20,692 nucleotides of DNA from Chloroflexota bacterium (GCA_022574265.1 JACZSI010000009.1:1-20692), one strand, 5' to 3'. Shown: positions 1 through 8,050, counted from the stretch's first letter. Notes: generated by a model not told the origin, from the sequence alone. Translations and numbers: made by a program.

Positions 1-593
1 GCCGTCCCCGTCCAGAGGAATGCGATGTGCCGCGCCGCGTTCAGCAACGGCAGCGTCGCGGTGATCCGCCACGTATCGAGTCGCGGCACGCGGTTCGCGG
101 CGTAGAGCGCGGTCCGTTCGCCGAGCGCGGCCGTGCCGGGGAACAGCGACGCGGTGTGGCCGTCCTCGCCGAGTCCCAGCAGGACGAGGTCGGGCCGCAG
201 GTCCGGGCCCAGCAGCGTGCGGGCCGCCCGCTCGGCGGCCTCGGCGGAGGCCTCCGGCTCGATGCCCGTCGTGACGATGGCCCGGACGTGGTCCTGCGGC
301 AGCGGCACGCGCGACAGCAGCTCCTCGCGTGCCATCCGCGCGTTGCTGTCCGGGTGGTCGGGCGGCACCCACCGCTCGTCGCCCCAGAAGACGTAGGTGC
401 GGTCCCAGGGGAAGCGGGCGGCGTACGCTTCGCTCGCCAGCTTGCGGTAGAGCATCGCCGGGGTGTTGCCCCCGGAGAGGCACCAGGTGAAGCGGCCCCG
501 GTCGCCGACGGCGGCTCGCGCGGCGTCCAGGACCAGGTCGGCGGCGGCGGTCGTCAGCTGGTCGGGGGCGTCGAACGTACGGATGTCCGCCAC
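1..593 (-). CDS. pgl: 6-phosphogluconolactonase, C-terminal end missing (window edge)
   Basis: Hydrolyses 6-phosphoglucono-1,5-lactone to 6-phosphogluconate in the cytoplasm, the second step of the oxidative pentose phosphate pathway. About 197 codons are visible of the roughly 230-260 usual for the family; the gene continues past base 1. Family motifs read in order: SGGNTP near residue 40 (phosphate loop), GDERWVP near 71 followed by DSNARM, LGLGEDGHTASLFPG near 142, and ATLPLLNAARHIAFL near the edge. The start is a GTG at 593-591, two bases after the gnd stop, with no clear Shine-Dalgarno, which suggests translational coupling. It is the last visible gene of the rpiB-tal-gnd-pgl operon. A glucose-6-phosphate dehydrogenase gene could lie just outside the window, but that is a guess. 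Confidence 0.93.
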   Translation of the reverse strand, partial: MADIRTFDAPDQLTTAAADLVLDAARAAVGDRGRFTWCLSGGNTPAMLYRKLASEAYAARFPWDRTYVFWGDERWVPPDHPDSNARMAREELLSRVPLPQDHVRAIVTTGIEPEASAEAAERAARTLLGPDLRPDLVLLGLGEDGHTASLFPGTAALGERTALYAANRVPRLDTWRITATLPLLNAARHIAFLWTGT

Positions 594-595
594 GG

Positions 596-1504
596 CTAGG
601 ATGTCCGGCGGACGGCATGCCCGCCGAACTGCTGGCGCATCGCCGCGAGCAGCCTGAACCCGAACGCGGCCTCCTGGCGCGACCGGAAGCGCGCCTGGAG
701 CGCTATCGAGATCACGGGCAGGGGCACCGCGAGCTCTATCGACTCCTCCACGGTCCAGCGGCCCTCGCCGGAGTCCTCGACCCACGGCTGTATGTCGGAG
801 AGGTCGGCGTCCTCGCCCAACGCGGTGGCGGTGAGGTCGAGGAGCCAGGAGCGGACCACGCTGCCGTGGCGCCAGATCTCCGCGATCTGCGCGACGTCCA
901 GCCCGAACTGCTCCTTGGCTTTCAAGAGCTCGAAGCCCTCGGCGTACGCCTGCATGAGCCCGTACTCGATGCCGTTGTGGACCATCTTCACGAAGTGGCC
1001 GGAGCCCACCGGGCCCACGTGCGCGTACCCCAGCTCCGCCGACGGCGCCAGCGTCCGGAACAGCGGCTCCGCCATCGCGATCGCGTCGTCCTCGCCGCCC
1101 ACCATCAGGCAGTAGCCCTCGGCCAGCCCCCAGATGCCGCCGCTGACGCCCGCGTCGATCATTCGCACGCCCGTCGCTTGCAGGGACGCCGCCCGCCGCA
1201 TGGTGTCCTTGTAGTTGGAGTTCCCGCCGTCGATCACGAGGTCACCCGCTTCGAGCACCTCAGCCAGGGCCGAGATGGTCGCCTCCGTCGGGTTGCCCGA
1301 CGGCACCATCACCCAGACGGCGCGAGGCTTCGGCAGCATCTCCACCAGGTGCTCGAGCGTATCCGCGACCTCGGTGCCGCGGCCGGCAGCCGCGGAGCGC
1401 GTGTCGGGGTCGCGGTCGTATCCGACCACGCGGTGGCCGCCCTTGCGGAGCCGCTCGGCCATGTTGCCGCCCATGCGGCCCATGCCGATCATGCCGATGT
1501 CCAT
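596..1504 (-). CDS. gnd: 6-phosphogluconate dehydrogenase, decarboxylating, short type
   Basis: Oxidatively decarboxylates 6-phosphogluconate to ribulose 5-phosphate. The 302-residue protein begins with the Rossmann signature GMIGMGRMGGNM (residues 4-15), has the substrate loop DAGVSGGIWGLAEGY in mid-protein and the catalytic segment GHFVKMVHNGIEYG with its lysine. At about 300 residues it belongs to the short form (GntZ/YqeC-like), often NAD-dependent, rather than the 470-residue E. coli Gnd; cofactor preference is not proven here. The ATG at 1504-1502 is preceded by GGAGG five bases upstream. Its product feeds RpiB and transaldolase encoded just upstream, and pgl, which makes its substrate, follows after two bases. 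Confidence 0.93.
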   Translation of the reverse strand: MDIGMIGMGRMGGNMAERLRKGGHRVVGYDRDPDTRSAAAGRGTEVADTLEHLVEMLPKPRAVWVMVPSGNPTEATISALAEVLEAGDLVIDGGNSNYKDTMRRAASLQATGVRMIDAGVSGGIWGLAEGYCLMVGGEDDAIAMAEPLFRTLAPSAELGYAHVGPVGSGHFVKMVHNGIEYGLMQAYAEGFELLKAKEQFGLDVAQIAEIWRHGSVVRSWLLDLTATALGEDADLSDIQPWVEDSGEGRWTVEESIELAVPLPVISIALQARFRSRQEAAFGFRLLAAMRQQFGGHAVRRTS

Positions 1505-1558
1505 TGGACCTCCAAACCATCGGGCTGCGGTCGATGTGCCTGGGACGTGGCTTGCGGC

Positions 1559-2680
1559 CTAGGTTGCCGCCTCGGCCAGCGCGCCGCACTTCGCCTCGAC
1601 GCTCGCCAGGACCGCGTCGTAGGAGGCCGCGAACGAAGCCACGCCGTCGTGCAGCAGCTTCGCCGTCACCTCCGCCATGTCGACGCCCGCCGCGGCCAGC
1701 GCGTCGAGGGTCTCGTTGGCGCTGGCTCCCGTGCCTTCGAGCGTCGGCGCCACCGCGCCGTGGTCGAGGACGGCGTCCAGCGTTTGCGGTGGCATCGTGT
1801 TGACGGTATCGGGCCCGATGAGGCCGTCGACGTACATCGTGTCGGGGTAGGAGGGGTCCTTGGTGCTCGTGCTGGCCCACAACGGCCGTTGGACGCGCGC
1901 CCCCTTGGCCTGGAGCGCGGCGAAACGCTCCCCGCCGAACGCGGTCTTGAACAGCGCGTACGCGGCACGCGCGTTGGCGATCGCCGCCTTGCCCAGCAGG
2001 TCCCGCGCCGAGGCGTCTCCGCCGTCAGCCCGCGCGCGCAGCAGCGGGTCGATCGCGGCGTCGACGCGGCTCACGAAGAACGAGGCGACGGACGCGACCC
2101 GCAGGCCGCCGCCCTTGCCCGCGCGCTGCTCGAGGCCGCGCAAGTAGGCCTCCATCACGCCGCGGTAGGCCTCGAGCGAGAAGATGAGCGTCACGTTGAC
2201 GTTGATCCCCTCGGCGATGAGCGTGCGGAACGCCTTGATGCCCTCGGGCGTCGCCGGCACCTTGATGAGCACGTTGGGCCGGGCGACCTCCGCGAACAGA
2301 CGCCGCCCCTCGCTCAACGTCGCACGCCCGTCGTGGGCGAGCGGCGGCGGCAGCTCGATCGAGGCGTAGCCGTCCGCGCCGTCCGTGCGGTCGTACACGC
2401 CCCGCAGGATGTCGGCCGCGTCCTGGATGTCCTTGACGGCCAGCGCCTCGAACACCTGGGCGGGTGGCCGTCCGGCGCGGCTCAGCTCCAGGAGCGCGTC
2501 GTCGTAGTCGGTGCTGCCGGAGATCGCCTTCTCGAAGATGGTGGGGTTCGACGTCAGTCCGGTGATGCCCTGGCGGACGAGCGCACCGAGCTCGCCGGTC
2601 GTGAGCATGCTCCTCCGGATGAAGTCGATCCACACCGACTGCCCGAGCGCCTGGATGCGGGTGACCGTGTTCTCGCCCAC
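1559..2680 (-). CDS. tal: Transaldolase
   Basis: Transfers a dihydroxyacetone unit from sedoheptulose 7-phosphate to glyceraldehyde 3-phosphate in the non-oxidative pentose phosphate pathway. The 373-residue length fits the long actinobacterial/cyanobacterial type. Visible motifs are GITGLTSNPTIFEKAI near the N-terminus, the Schiff-base lysine in PNVLIKVPATPEGIKAF, GINVNVTLIFSLEAY, and SVASFFVSRVDAAIDPLL. The start is a GTG at 2680-2678 with AGGAGG eight bases upstream. It sits 22 bases after rpiB and 54 bases before gnd, in one transcriptional direction. Nothing is missing and codon use resembles its neighbours. Confidence 0.95.
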   Translation of the reverse strand: MGENTVTRIQALGQSVWIDFIRRSMLTTGELGALVRQGITGLTSNPTIFEKAISGSTDYDDALLELSRAGRPPAQVFEALAVKDIQDAADILRGVYDRTDGADGYASIELPPPLAHDGRATLSEGRRLFAEVARPNVLIKVPATPEGIKAFRTLIAEGINVNVTLIFSLEAYRGVMEAYLRGLEQRAGKGGGLRVASVASFFVSRVDAAIDPLLRARADGGDASARDLLGKAAIANARAAYALFKTAFGGERFAALQAKGARVQRPLWASTSTKDPSYPDTMYVDGLIGPDTVNTMPPQTLDAVLDHGAVAPTLEGTGASANETLDALAAAGVDMAEVTAKLLHDGVASFAASYDAVLASVEAKCGALAEAAT

Positions 2681-2702
2681 GGTGGTCCTCCTAGCTGGGG
2701 GC

Positions 2703-3167
2703 CTAGGGCGTGCCCAAGGCCTGAGCCGACTCGATCGCCTTGATCTTCGCCACGCGCCGCACGTGGCGCTCCTCGCCTGAGAACGCCGCGCCGAGGAACG
2801 ACGTCACGACCTCGCGCGCGAGCTCCTCGCCGATCACGCGGGCGCCCATGCACAGCACGTTCATGTCGTCGTGCTCGACGCCTTGATGAGCGGAGTACGT
2901 ATCGTGGCACATGGCGGCGCGCACGCCGGCGACCTTGTTGGCCGCCACGCTGGCGCCCACTCCGCTGCCGCAGACGAGCACCCCGCGCTCGGCCGCACCT
3001 TTGGCCACGGCCTCGGCTACCAGGCGCGCGAAGTCCGGATAGTCGTCCTCCGGGTCGTAGGAGTGCGCGCCCACGTCCTCGACGTCGTGGCCGAGGTCCG
3101 CCAGCACGCGGGCGACCTTTTCCCGCAACTCGAACCCCGCGTGGTCGGTTCCGAGGGCGATACGCAT
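2703..3167 (-). CDS. rpiB: Ribose 5-phosphate isomerase B
   Basis: Interconverts ribose 5-phosphate and ribulose 5-phosphate. The 154-residue reading begins MRIALGTDHAGFELRE, with the family's conserved Asp-His near residues 8-9, then the catalytic-cysteine loop VLVCGSGVGASVAANKV and EHDDMNVLCMGARVIGEELA. The frame is open further upstream to 3299, but the ATG at 3167-3165 is chosen because GGAGG lies eight bases before it and homology starts exactly there. First gene of the pentose-phosphate operon. The RpiB/LacAB family also contains allose and galactose 6-phosphate isomerases; the operon context favours ribose 5-phosphate. Confidence 0.94.
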   Translation of the reverse strand: MRIALGTDHAGFELREKVARVLADLGHDVEDVGAHSYDPEDDYPDFARLVAEAVAKGAAERGVLVCGSGVGASVAANKVAGVRAAMCHDTYSAHQGVEHDDMNVLCMGARVIGEELAREVVTSFLGAAFSGEERHVRRVAKIKAIESAQALGTP

Positions 3168-3338
3168 GCGGCGCGCCTCCGAAGTGCTGGATCGCACTCC
3201 GTAGCCTACCAGTTCGCCCTCCCGTTCGCCCATCGCTTCATCGAATGTCCGGCGCGTGCTCGCCGGTGTACCCTGGGCCGCTATCGAGCGGTTCCGCATG
3301 CCCGTCGGCCTCCACGTTTTACGGCAGGCCGACCCGTT

Positions 3339-3347
3339 TGCTATCCT
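3339..3347 (+). promoter_or_regulatory. Candidate extended -10 element for the Ig-repeat lipoprotein
   Basis: TGCTATCCT matches an extended -10 (TGnTATNNT). Only a poor -35 (TTACGG, 3319-3324) stands 17 bases upstream. It lies about 75 bases before the proposed TTG start, in the 252-base divergent gap between rpiB and the lipoprotein gene; nothing else was recognised in that gap. Confidence 0.3.
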
Positions 3348-3419
3348 TCGGCGCGTCGCCGTCGTGGCGCGTCGGACGACAGTTGGAGGCCGCCGCAGTC
3401 CGCTCCCGACGACACGACG

Positions 3420-5006
3420 TTGATACCCATCTCCTACAGTCCCCGATCAGCGCTCGCATTGCTCGCGGGGGTGATGCTCGCCGTCGCGGGCTGCGGCGTC
3501 TCGGCCCCCGGAGGGATCGATCGGTTCTCCGGCGAGCGCATCACCGTCGAGGCCTCGGCCGACATCCATATCGTCGCCTCCGCCGTCGCGCGCGTGGCGT
3601 TGGTCCGCGCCATCCCGGACGGGCTCACGGTCCCTCGGGGTGGCATCATCATTTTCACGGCGGTGGCCGAGGATGCCGCGGGACGGTTCCTGGCCGACGT
3701 CGACTTCCGTTGGCGCATGCGGGACCCGCTGGCCGGGACGGTGAGCGACCGCGGCCTGTTCACCGCGGGGAGCGTCTCCGGCGTTTACACCGAGGTCGTC
3801 GAAGTCACCGCGGTGCAGCGGACGGACACGGGCGAGTTCGTCGCGACGAGCGCTGCGTCCGTGATCGTGACGAGCGGGTTCATCGACACCTCCATCGTCT
3901 CGGTCACGATCTTTCCCAGCACCGCGACGGTGAGGCCCGGCGAGCGCGTTGCGATGCGCCCGGGGGCCCTCGGGAACTTCGGCGGACTCGTGCAGGACCT
4001 GGCGCTCGTCTGGCGTGTCACGGACCCGGACGTGGGCGAGATCGACCAGAACGGGACCCTCACGGCGGGGTCCAAGCCGGGCTTCTACGAGGACGTGGTG
4101 CAGGTCCAGGCGCGGCGGCTGACCGGCTCCGCGCCGCCCGTCATCGGCACCGCCTCGGTGCGCGTCCTGTCGCTTGCGGAGGCGCGCGGCGGGGTCCGCG
4201 CCGTGGTGGGCCCATCGGTCGTCGTCGGCCGGCCGGGGGAGCGTTTCCCGCTCGTGCTCTTCGCCTTCGACTTCCAAGGCCGCTCGGTCCCGCTTGGCGA
4301 CGTGCGGTGGCAGGTCCGTGACCCCGTCGTCGGCGTGCTGGACCGCGACCGTCTGATCCTCGGAAGCACGCCCGGACAGTACCCGGCGTCCGTGCGGGCC
4401 ACCGCCATGCTCGCGGGAGCGTACGAGGGCCGCACCGTCAGCGCCGACCTCGACGTGCTCGTGCAACGGCCGCTCGCGCAGGTGCTCGGCGTACCCGGTG
4501 ACGCCCAAGTGGTGCCGGAGGTGATACGCCTCCAGCGCGGAGCGCGCGCGAGGGTCTCGCTCCTTTACTTCGACGCGAACGGCCTGGCCGTGACGACGAG
4601 TGAGGTGGAATGGCGGTTCGACGACTTCGTCGTGACCGTGGACGCGCGTGGCCGGGTATCGGCGGTGGGGCCACCGGGTGTGTATGCGGGCGCGATCAGC
4701 GCGGAGGCACCAGCGGTCAACGGCGTGACGCAGACGGCCTCGGCGACGATCATCCTCCTCGGACCGATGGTCCGGGCGGAGATCGTTCCGGGCGTCGTGT
4801 CCCTGGACCTCGATGGCCTGGCCCAGTTCGCGGCGCTGGCCTTCGATGCCGCCGACAACCGGCTGTTCGACATCCATCTCGTCTGGGAGCTCGCGGCAGG
4901 CACGCCGGGGAGCGTGACGGCCAGCGGGCTCTACGTCGCTGGTGACCGCCCCGGAGACTACCCTGGGGGCATGCGCCTCAAGGCCACCCAGCGCTTAGCG
5001 CGCTGA
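3420..5006 (+). CDS. Secreted lipoprotein with five Ig-like repeats
   Basis: Function unknown; an extracytoplasmic, lipid-anchored beta-rich protein of 528 residues. A signal peptide (arginine at 9, hydrophobic core 11-24) ends in the lipobox VAGC, placing the lipidated cysteine at residue 25. The rest is five modules with a period near 100 residues. Each carries a W-[RQE]...DP..G....G....G..PG.Y core, at about residues 96, 196, 294, 394 and 485, resembling bacterial Ig-like (Big) domains. The TTG at 3420 is the only start in the right place for the signal peptide, and no good Shine-Dalgarno was seen. The fifth module stops about 14 residues after its PGDY turn, whereas modules 1-3 continue to a closing VxV strand, so the C-terminus looks clipped. 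The 3' end overlaps the convergent gene by 12 bases. Confidence 0.75.
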   Translation: MIPISYSPRSALALLAGVMLAVAGCGVSAPGGIDRFSGERITVEASADIHIVASAVARVALVRAIPDGLTVPRGGIIIFTAVAEDAAGRFLADVDFRWRMRDPLAGTVSDRGLFTAGSVSGVYTEVVEVTAVQRTDTGEFVATSAASVIVTSGFIDTSIVSVTIFPSTATVRPGERVAMRPGALGNFGGLVQDLALVWRVTDPDVGEIDQNGTLTAGSKPGFYEDVVQVQARRLTGSAPPVIGTASVRVLSLAEARGGVRAVVGPSVVVGRPGERFPLVLFAFDFQGRSVPLGDVRWQVRDPVVGVLDRDRLILGSTPGQYPASVRATAMLAGAYEGRTVSADLDVLVQRPLAQVLGVPGDAQVVPEVIRLQRGARARVSLLYFDANGLAVTTSEVEWRFDDFVVTVDARGRVSAVGPPGVYAGAISAEAPAVNGVTQTASATIILLGPMVRAEIVPGVVSLDLDGLAQFAALAFDAADNRLFDIHLVWELAAGTPGSVTASGLYVAGDRPGDYPGGMRLKATQRLAR

Positions 5007-5678
5007 CGGAGCGGCGTTGACCAAGACGATGGTCCCGAGGCTGGCGAGCCGCGTCGTCAGGAGCTGCCGGGACGCGTCGAAGGCCGTCACGAGCCACCGC
5101 ACGCCATCGCCCTCCGCCATCGCGAACAGCAGGTACTCGCCCCGGATGCCCGCGGCCGTGAAAGCCTCCGCGGAGAGCTGGAGACGTATCGGGCGCTGCG
5201 GCAGGCTCCTCAGCGGCCGCGCGTCGAGGTCGAACGCCTCGAGGTCGAACGCCAGCAGCGCCGTGCCGCCACCCAGGCCAGCGGGAGGACTCGCCGGCGT
5301 GGCGCGTAGCTGGACGCCCTCGGCGTAGGTGCCTGCGTCGATCCGCAGCGTGACGGCGGGTCCGCCGGTGCCGGTGGTGAAGGTGACGTCGGTGCTGGGG
5401 ACCGGCGGGATCAGCGGTATCACCCCCGGCCAGTCCGGCCGCACGAGGACCAGCTCGCCGTCCGGGCCGCTCGCGGGCACGCGCACGTTCGCCCGCACGG
5501 CGTCTTGGGACGGCAGCGCGAATGCCGGCCCCGGTGGCGGCGTCGGCCAGGCGGGGCCGCTCTGGGCCAGCACGTCCCCGATCACGACGAGGCGGAAGGC
5601 GACGAGCGCGGCCAGCGCGAGTAGCGCGGCACCGAGCCACAGGACGTTGTCGCGGCGCATCAGGCGCTGGTCGGACAT
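4995..5678 (-). CDS. Membrane-anchored protein with ZU5-like beta-sandwich domain
   Basis: Function not recognised. The 227-residue protein has a positively charged N-terminus (QRLMRRD), one hydrophobic anchor at about 13-34, a proline-rich linker (WPTPPPGPAF) and an external domain. In that domain, VTLRIDAGTYAEGVQLRATP, an FDLEAFD segment, PIRLQLSAEAF, and WLVTAFD leading to LASLGTIVLV follow the pattern of ZU5-like or related beta-sandwich domains of secreted proteins. That assignment is inference. The ATG at 5678-5676 is preferred over an upstream in-frame ATG at 5750 because GGAG lies about ten bases before it. It converges on the Ig-repeat lipoprotein; both products act outside the cytoplasm, but a shared role is speculative. 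Confidence 0.68.
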   Translation of the reverse strand: MSDQRLMRRDNVLWLGAALLALAALVAFRLVVIGDVLAQSGPAWPTPPPGPAFALPSQDAVRANVRVPASGPDGELVLVRPDWPGVIPLIPPVPSTDVTFTTGTGGPAVTLRIDAGTYAEGVQLRATPASPPAGLGGGTALLAFDLEAFDLDARPLRSLPQRPIRLQLSAEAFTAAGIRGEYLLFAMAEGDGVRWLVTAFDASRQLLTTRLASLGTIVLVNAAPSAR

Positions 5679-5745
5679 CGGGAAGACGCTCCTTCGCGTG
5701 TGGTCAACGTTGCCGTGCCCCATCGCCGCTGTCAAGCGCGGGCGC

Positions 5746-5774
5746 TTCACATTTCAGTGCCGCCACGTTACGCT
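5746..5774 (+). promoter_or_regulatory. Candidate sigma-70 promoter of yvcK
   Basis: TTCACA (5746-5751) and TACGCT (5769-5774) are separated by exactly 17 bases, about 38 bases before the yvcK ATG. It lies in the 133-base gap between divergent genes. Confidence 0.45.
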
Positions 5775-5811
5775 GCGGGCCTGCGCGGCCGCCTGGCCGC
5801 CAGCCCCACCC

Positions 5812-7101
5812 ATGAGCTCCAACGGCCCTCCAGACCGCAACCCCACGCTCCGGCGCATCCGGCTGTTCCTGTACCCCGGGATCGGCATCAAGCGCTGGCT
5901 GGCCGTCGGCATCGTCGGCGTGCTGCTCGTCGCGCTCGGCATCGCCTTCGCCGTCTCCGTCTCGCTCACGAACAGCATCGTCGAGGCAGGTCGCACCTTA
6001 ACCTTCGGCGGGTTCCTCACCGGGGTGCAGCGTGGTGCGGTCTTCGGGGCCGCCGGACTCGCCGTCACCGGCCTCTCCGCCTACATGCTCTATCAAAGGA
6101 TCGTGTTCGGCGCGCGCTACCGGCAGGGCGGCATCATCGAGAACCTCTCCAGCGAGCGCGCGCGCAGGGGCGGGCCACGGATCGTCGCGATCGGCGGCGG
6201 CACCGGCTTATCCTCGCTCCTGCGCGGGGTGAAGGAGTACACCGGCAACATCACCGCGATCGTCACGGTCGCCGACGACGGCGGCAGCTCCGGGCGGCTG
6301 CGCGAGGAGCTCGGCATCCCGCCGCCGGGCGACGCGCGCCAATGCCTGATCGCGCTGTCGGAGTCGGAGCCGCTGATGGAGGAGATGCTCTCCTACCGCT
6401 TCGGGTCCGGGGCGAGCGCCCTGAGTGGGCATAGCCTTGGCAACCTGCTCCTCGCCGGGCTCGCCCAGACGCGGGGCAGCTTCCACGAAGCGTTGCGCGC
6501 GGCGGCCGAGCTCCTCGCCGTCCGTGGACAGGTCATGCCGTCGTCGATCGCTTCCGACCTCAAGCTCGCCGCGAGGACCGCCAGCGGGCGCGTGCTCGAG
6601 GGCGAGACGGCGATCGGGCAGGCCGGTGAGCCGATCGTCGACGTGTGGCTCGACCCCGCGGACTGCGCCGTCTACCCGGAAGCGGTACGGGCGATCGAGG
6701 ACGCCGACGTCGTCGTCATCGGCCCCGGCAGCCTGTACACGAGCATCCTGCCCAACTTCTTGGTGCCGGGGATCCCGGAGGCGCTCGCGCGGTCGCACGC
6801 CGCCAAGGTGTTCGTCTGCAATATCGCGACGCAGCACGGTGAGACCGACGGCCTCTCGGCCGGCGACCACCTGCGCGTCTTCGAGCGTCACAGCGGCGTT
6901 TCCGTCACGCACGTCCTGGTGAACAGCCGCGTCGTGTCCCTGGCGCCGGAGTTCCAACAGGAGCCGCTGTCGGCGGACGACCCGTTCGATGGCTTCGACG
7001 GCGTGATCATGCGCGCCGACGTCATCGACGCCTCGCTGCTCAGCCGCCACGACTCCGGCAAGCTGGCCGCGGTCATCGGCGGCATCGCCCGCCAGACGTA
7101 G
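5812..7101 (+). CDS. yvcK: YvcK/CofD-like protein with N-terminal membrane region
   Basis: Members of this family bind UDP-sugars and are needed for growth on gluconeogenic substrates and for cell-wall shape control in Bacillus; the fold is shared with CofD of F420 synthesis. In this 429-residue protein the catalytic-fold domain begins near residue 121: IVAIGGGTGLSSLLRG (GGGTG at 128-132), VTVADDGGSSGRLREELG, PPGDARQCLIALS, SGHSLGNLLLAGL, DVVVIGPGSLYTSILPN and CNIATQHGETDG. Before it come two hydrophobic stretches, at about 28-52 and 75-96, absent from the Bacillus protein, which suggest membrane attachment. The ATG at 5812 is the first in frame after the candidate promoter. The usual partners rapZ and whiA are not adjacent. 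Confidence 0.9.
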   Translation: MSSNGPPDRNPTLRRIRLFLYPGIGIKRWLAVGIVGVLLVALGIAFAVSVSLTNSIVEAGRTLTFGGFLTGVQRGAVFGAAGLAVTGLSAYMLYQRIVFGARYRQGGIIENLSSERARRGGPRIVAIGGGTGLSSLLRGVKEYTGNITAIVTVADDGGSSGRLREELGIPPPGDARQCLIALSESEPLMEEMLSYRFGSGASALSGHSLGNLLLAGLAQTRGSFHEALRAAAELLAVRGQVMPSSIASDLKLAARTASGRVLEGETAIGQAGEPIVDVWLDPADCAVYPEAVRAIEDADVVVIGPGSLYTSILPNFLVPGIPEALARSHAAKVFVCNIATQHGETDGLSAGDHLRVFERHSGVSVTHVLVNSRVVSLAPEFQQEPLSADDPFDGFDGVIMRADVIDASLLSRHDSGKLAAVIGGIARQT

Positions 7102-7108
7102 CATCCGC

Positions 7109-7126
7109 GCTGGCCACGGCGCCAGC
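7109..7126 (+). terminator. Weak hairpin after yvcK
   Basis: GCTGGC and GCCAGC form a six-base stem around a six-base loop, eight bases after the yvcK stop. There is no T-run, so intrinsic termination is doubtful. Confidence 0.25.
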
Positions 7127-7261
7127 ACCCACGTGAAATCCCCCAAAAGATGCAAGGCCGACACTCATGCGCCGCTGGCGGGTGGCTGGTAGGTTGAGCC
7201 CATATCGTGCAGGGACCGCTCGGCGCGGCGGCCCTCGAGTCTCCTCAGCGGGAGGACAGAC

Positions 7262-7534
7262 ATGGGACACTTGCAGCGTGTGGACGAGGTGGTTGCGGAG
7301 ATCGATCAGCGCCAAGCCGTATCCGACTCGCGTACGGCGAAGGCTTACTCGCCGATCCAGATGCACTTCCTGGCGCGGCTCCGTCGTCTCGACGGCGTCC
7401 GCGGCCAGCTTGACAACGTGCCGGCCAACGATCCGTTCATGAAGAAGCTCGTCGACCGTGGCATCTTCGCCACCTACCGCGACTGCATGGACGAAGGCAT
7501 CGGCGACGAAGCCCGGCAGATACTCAACATCTGA
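7262..7534 (+). CDS. Small hypothetical protein, 90 residues
   Basis: Not recognised. The ATG is preceded by GGGAGG seven bases upstream, a strong ribosome binding site that supports translation. The product is soluble and probably helical, with charged stretches (RVDEVVAEIDQRQ, FLARLRRLDGVRGQL) and a C-terminal segment FATYRDCMDEGIGDEARQIL. There is no signal peptide or membrane segment. It stands alone, 160 bases after yvcK, and ends before a hairpin shared with the opposing gene. It could be a small regulatory or partner protein, but nothing in the sequence decides this. Confidence 0.68.
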   Translation: MGHLQRVDEVVAEIDQRQAVSDSRTAKAYSPIQMHFLARLRRLDGVRGQLDNVPANDPFMKKLVDRGIFATYRDCMDEGIGDEARQILNI

Positions 7535-7590
7535 TCGCTCCGGTCCCACGGCCTCTGACGCCATCCAGATAGCGTGCGTTCACGCCACGC

Positions 7591-7611
7591 GAAGGGCCCG
7601 ACGGCCCCTTC
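7591..7611. terminator. Bidirectional hairpin between convergent small genes
   Basis: GAAGGGCC and GGCCCCTTC pair around a four-base loop, with one bulged C, between the 90-residue gene and the opposing 95-residue gene. It overlaps the latter's stop codon. With no clear T-run on either strand, it is a possible terminator only. Confidence 0.4.
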
Positions 7612-7897
7612 AGGAGCCGCGTGTGCGGCGGCGTCTGCCGTTGCCCGGCTGCACCCAGAAGAAGACCGTGTCGTTCGACCGGCGTATGACGAGCGTCTTG
7701 CCCGTCGCTTTCGCGGCCGCTCCGAGGCGGCGGCGCACCGCATTGGTCGTCTCGCCCGCACCCGCTCGGAGCTGCCCGGCCTGGCCGACCGGCACGCGCA
7801 CGAGGTAGTCCATGTATTCCTGAAGGAGCTCCGCGCGCTTTCCAGTCGCACTTCGCGCCTGTGCTTCCGGTATCGTCAAGAGTGCGAACGTCGGCAT
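7610..7897 (-). CDS. Small basic hypothetical protein, 95 residues
   Basis: Not recognised by name. The frame is open far upstream, but the ATG at 7897-7895 is set by AGGAGG six bases before it, and a well-spaced promoter lies further upstream. The middle reads ETTNAVRRRLGAAAKATGKT followed by LVIRRSNDTVFFW, and the tail is strongly basic (NGRRRRTRGS). The RRRL...AAK...G..L.IRR pattern suggests a small nucleic-acid-binding or otherwise basic fold; this is inference. There is no signal peptide or membrane segment. The gene is convergent with the 90-residue gene and divergent from the amidohydrolase. Confidence 0.7.
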   Translation of the reverse strand: MPTFALLTIPEAQARSATGKRAELLQEYMDYLVRVPVGQAGQLRAGAGETTNAVRRRLGAAAKATGKTLVIRRSNDTVFFWVQPGNGRRRRTRGS

Positions 7898-7960
7898 CCA
7901 AGGCCTCCTGAGCAACGGTCCAAGCGAGCCATCTACCGCGCTTCCAGCGGATGAGCGGCG

Positions 7961-7989
7961 AGGATAGCGGAACCGAACCGGCGAAGCAA
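7961..7989 (-). promoter_or_regulatory. Candidate promoter of the 95-residue gene
   Basis: On the minus strand TTGCTT (7989-7984) and TATCCT (7966-7961) are separated by exactly 17 bases, about 64 bases before the proposed ATG. Together with the plus-strand promoter at 8022-8050 it forms a divergent pair. Confidence 0.5.
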
Positions 7990-8021
7990 ACGCGCCGTTC
8001 TCGCGTGTCTTTCGCGGCCAT

Positions 8022-8050
8022 TTGCCCGCCGTTACCGGCCGTTGCATAAT
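8022..8050 (+). promoter_or_regulatory. Candidate promoter of the amidohydrolase gene
   Basis: TTGCCC (8022-8027) and CATAAT (8045-8050) are 17 bases apart. The proposed GTG start is 38 bases beyond the -10. The ATAATGCCGC context recurs at the -10 box near 19265. Confidence 0.5.

Noticed and set aside
617..2743. A long plus-strand open frame opposite gnd and tal
   Set aside because: Arginine- and histidine-rich translation with no motifs. It is the antisense of two clearly identified enzymes and reflects high GC at third codon positions.
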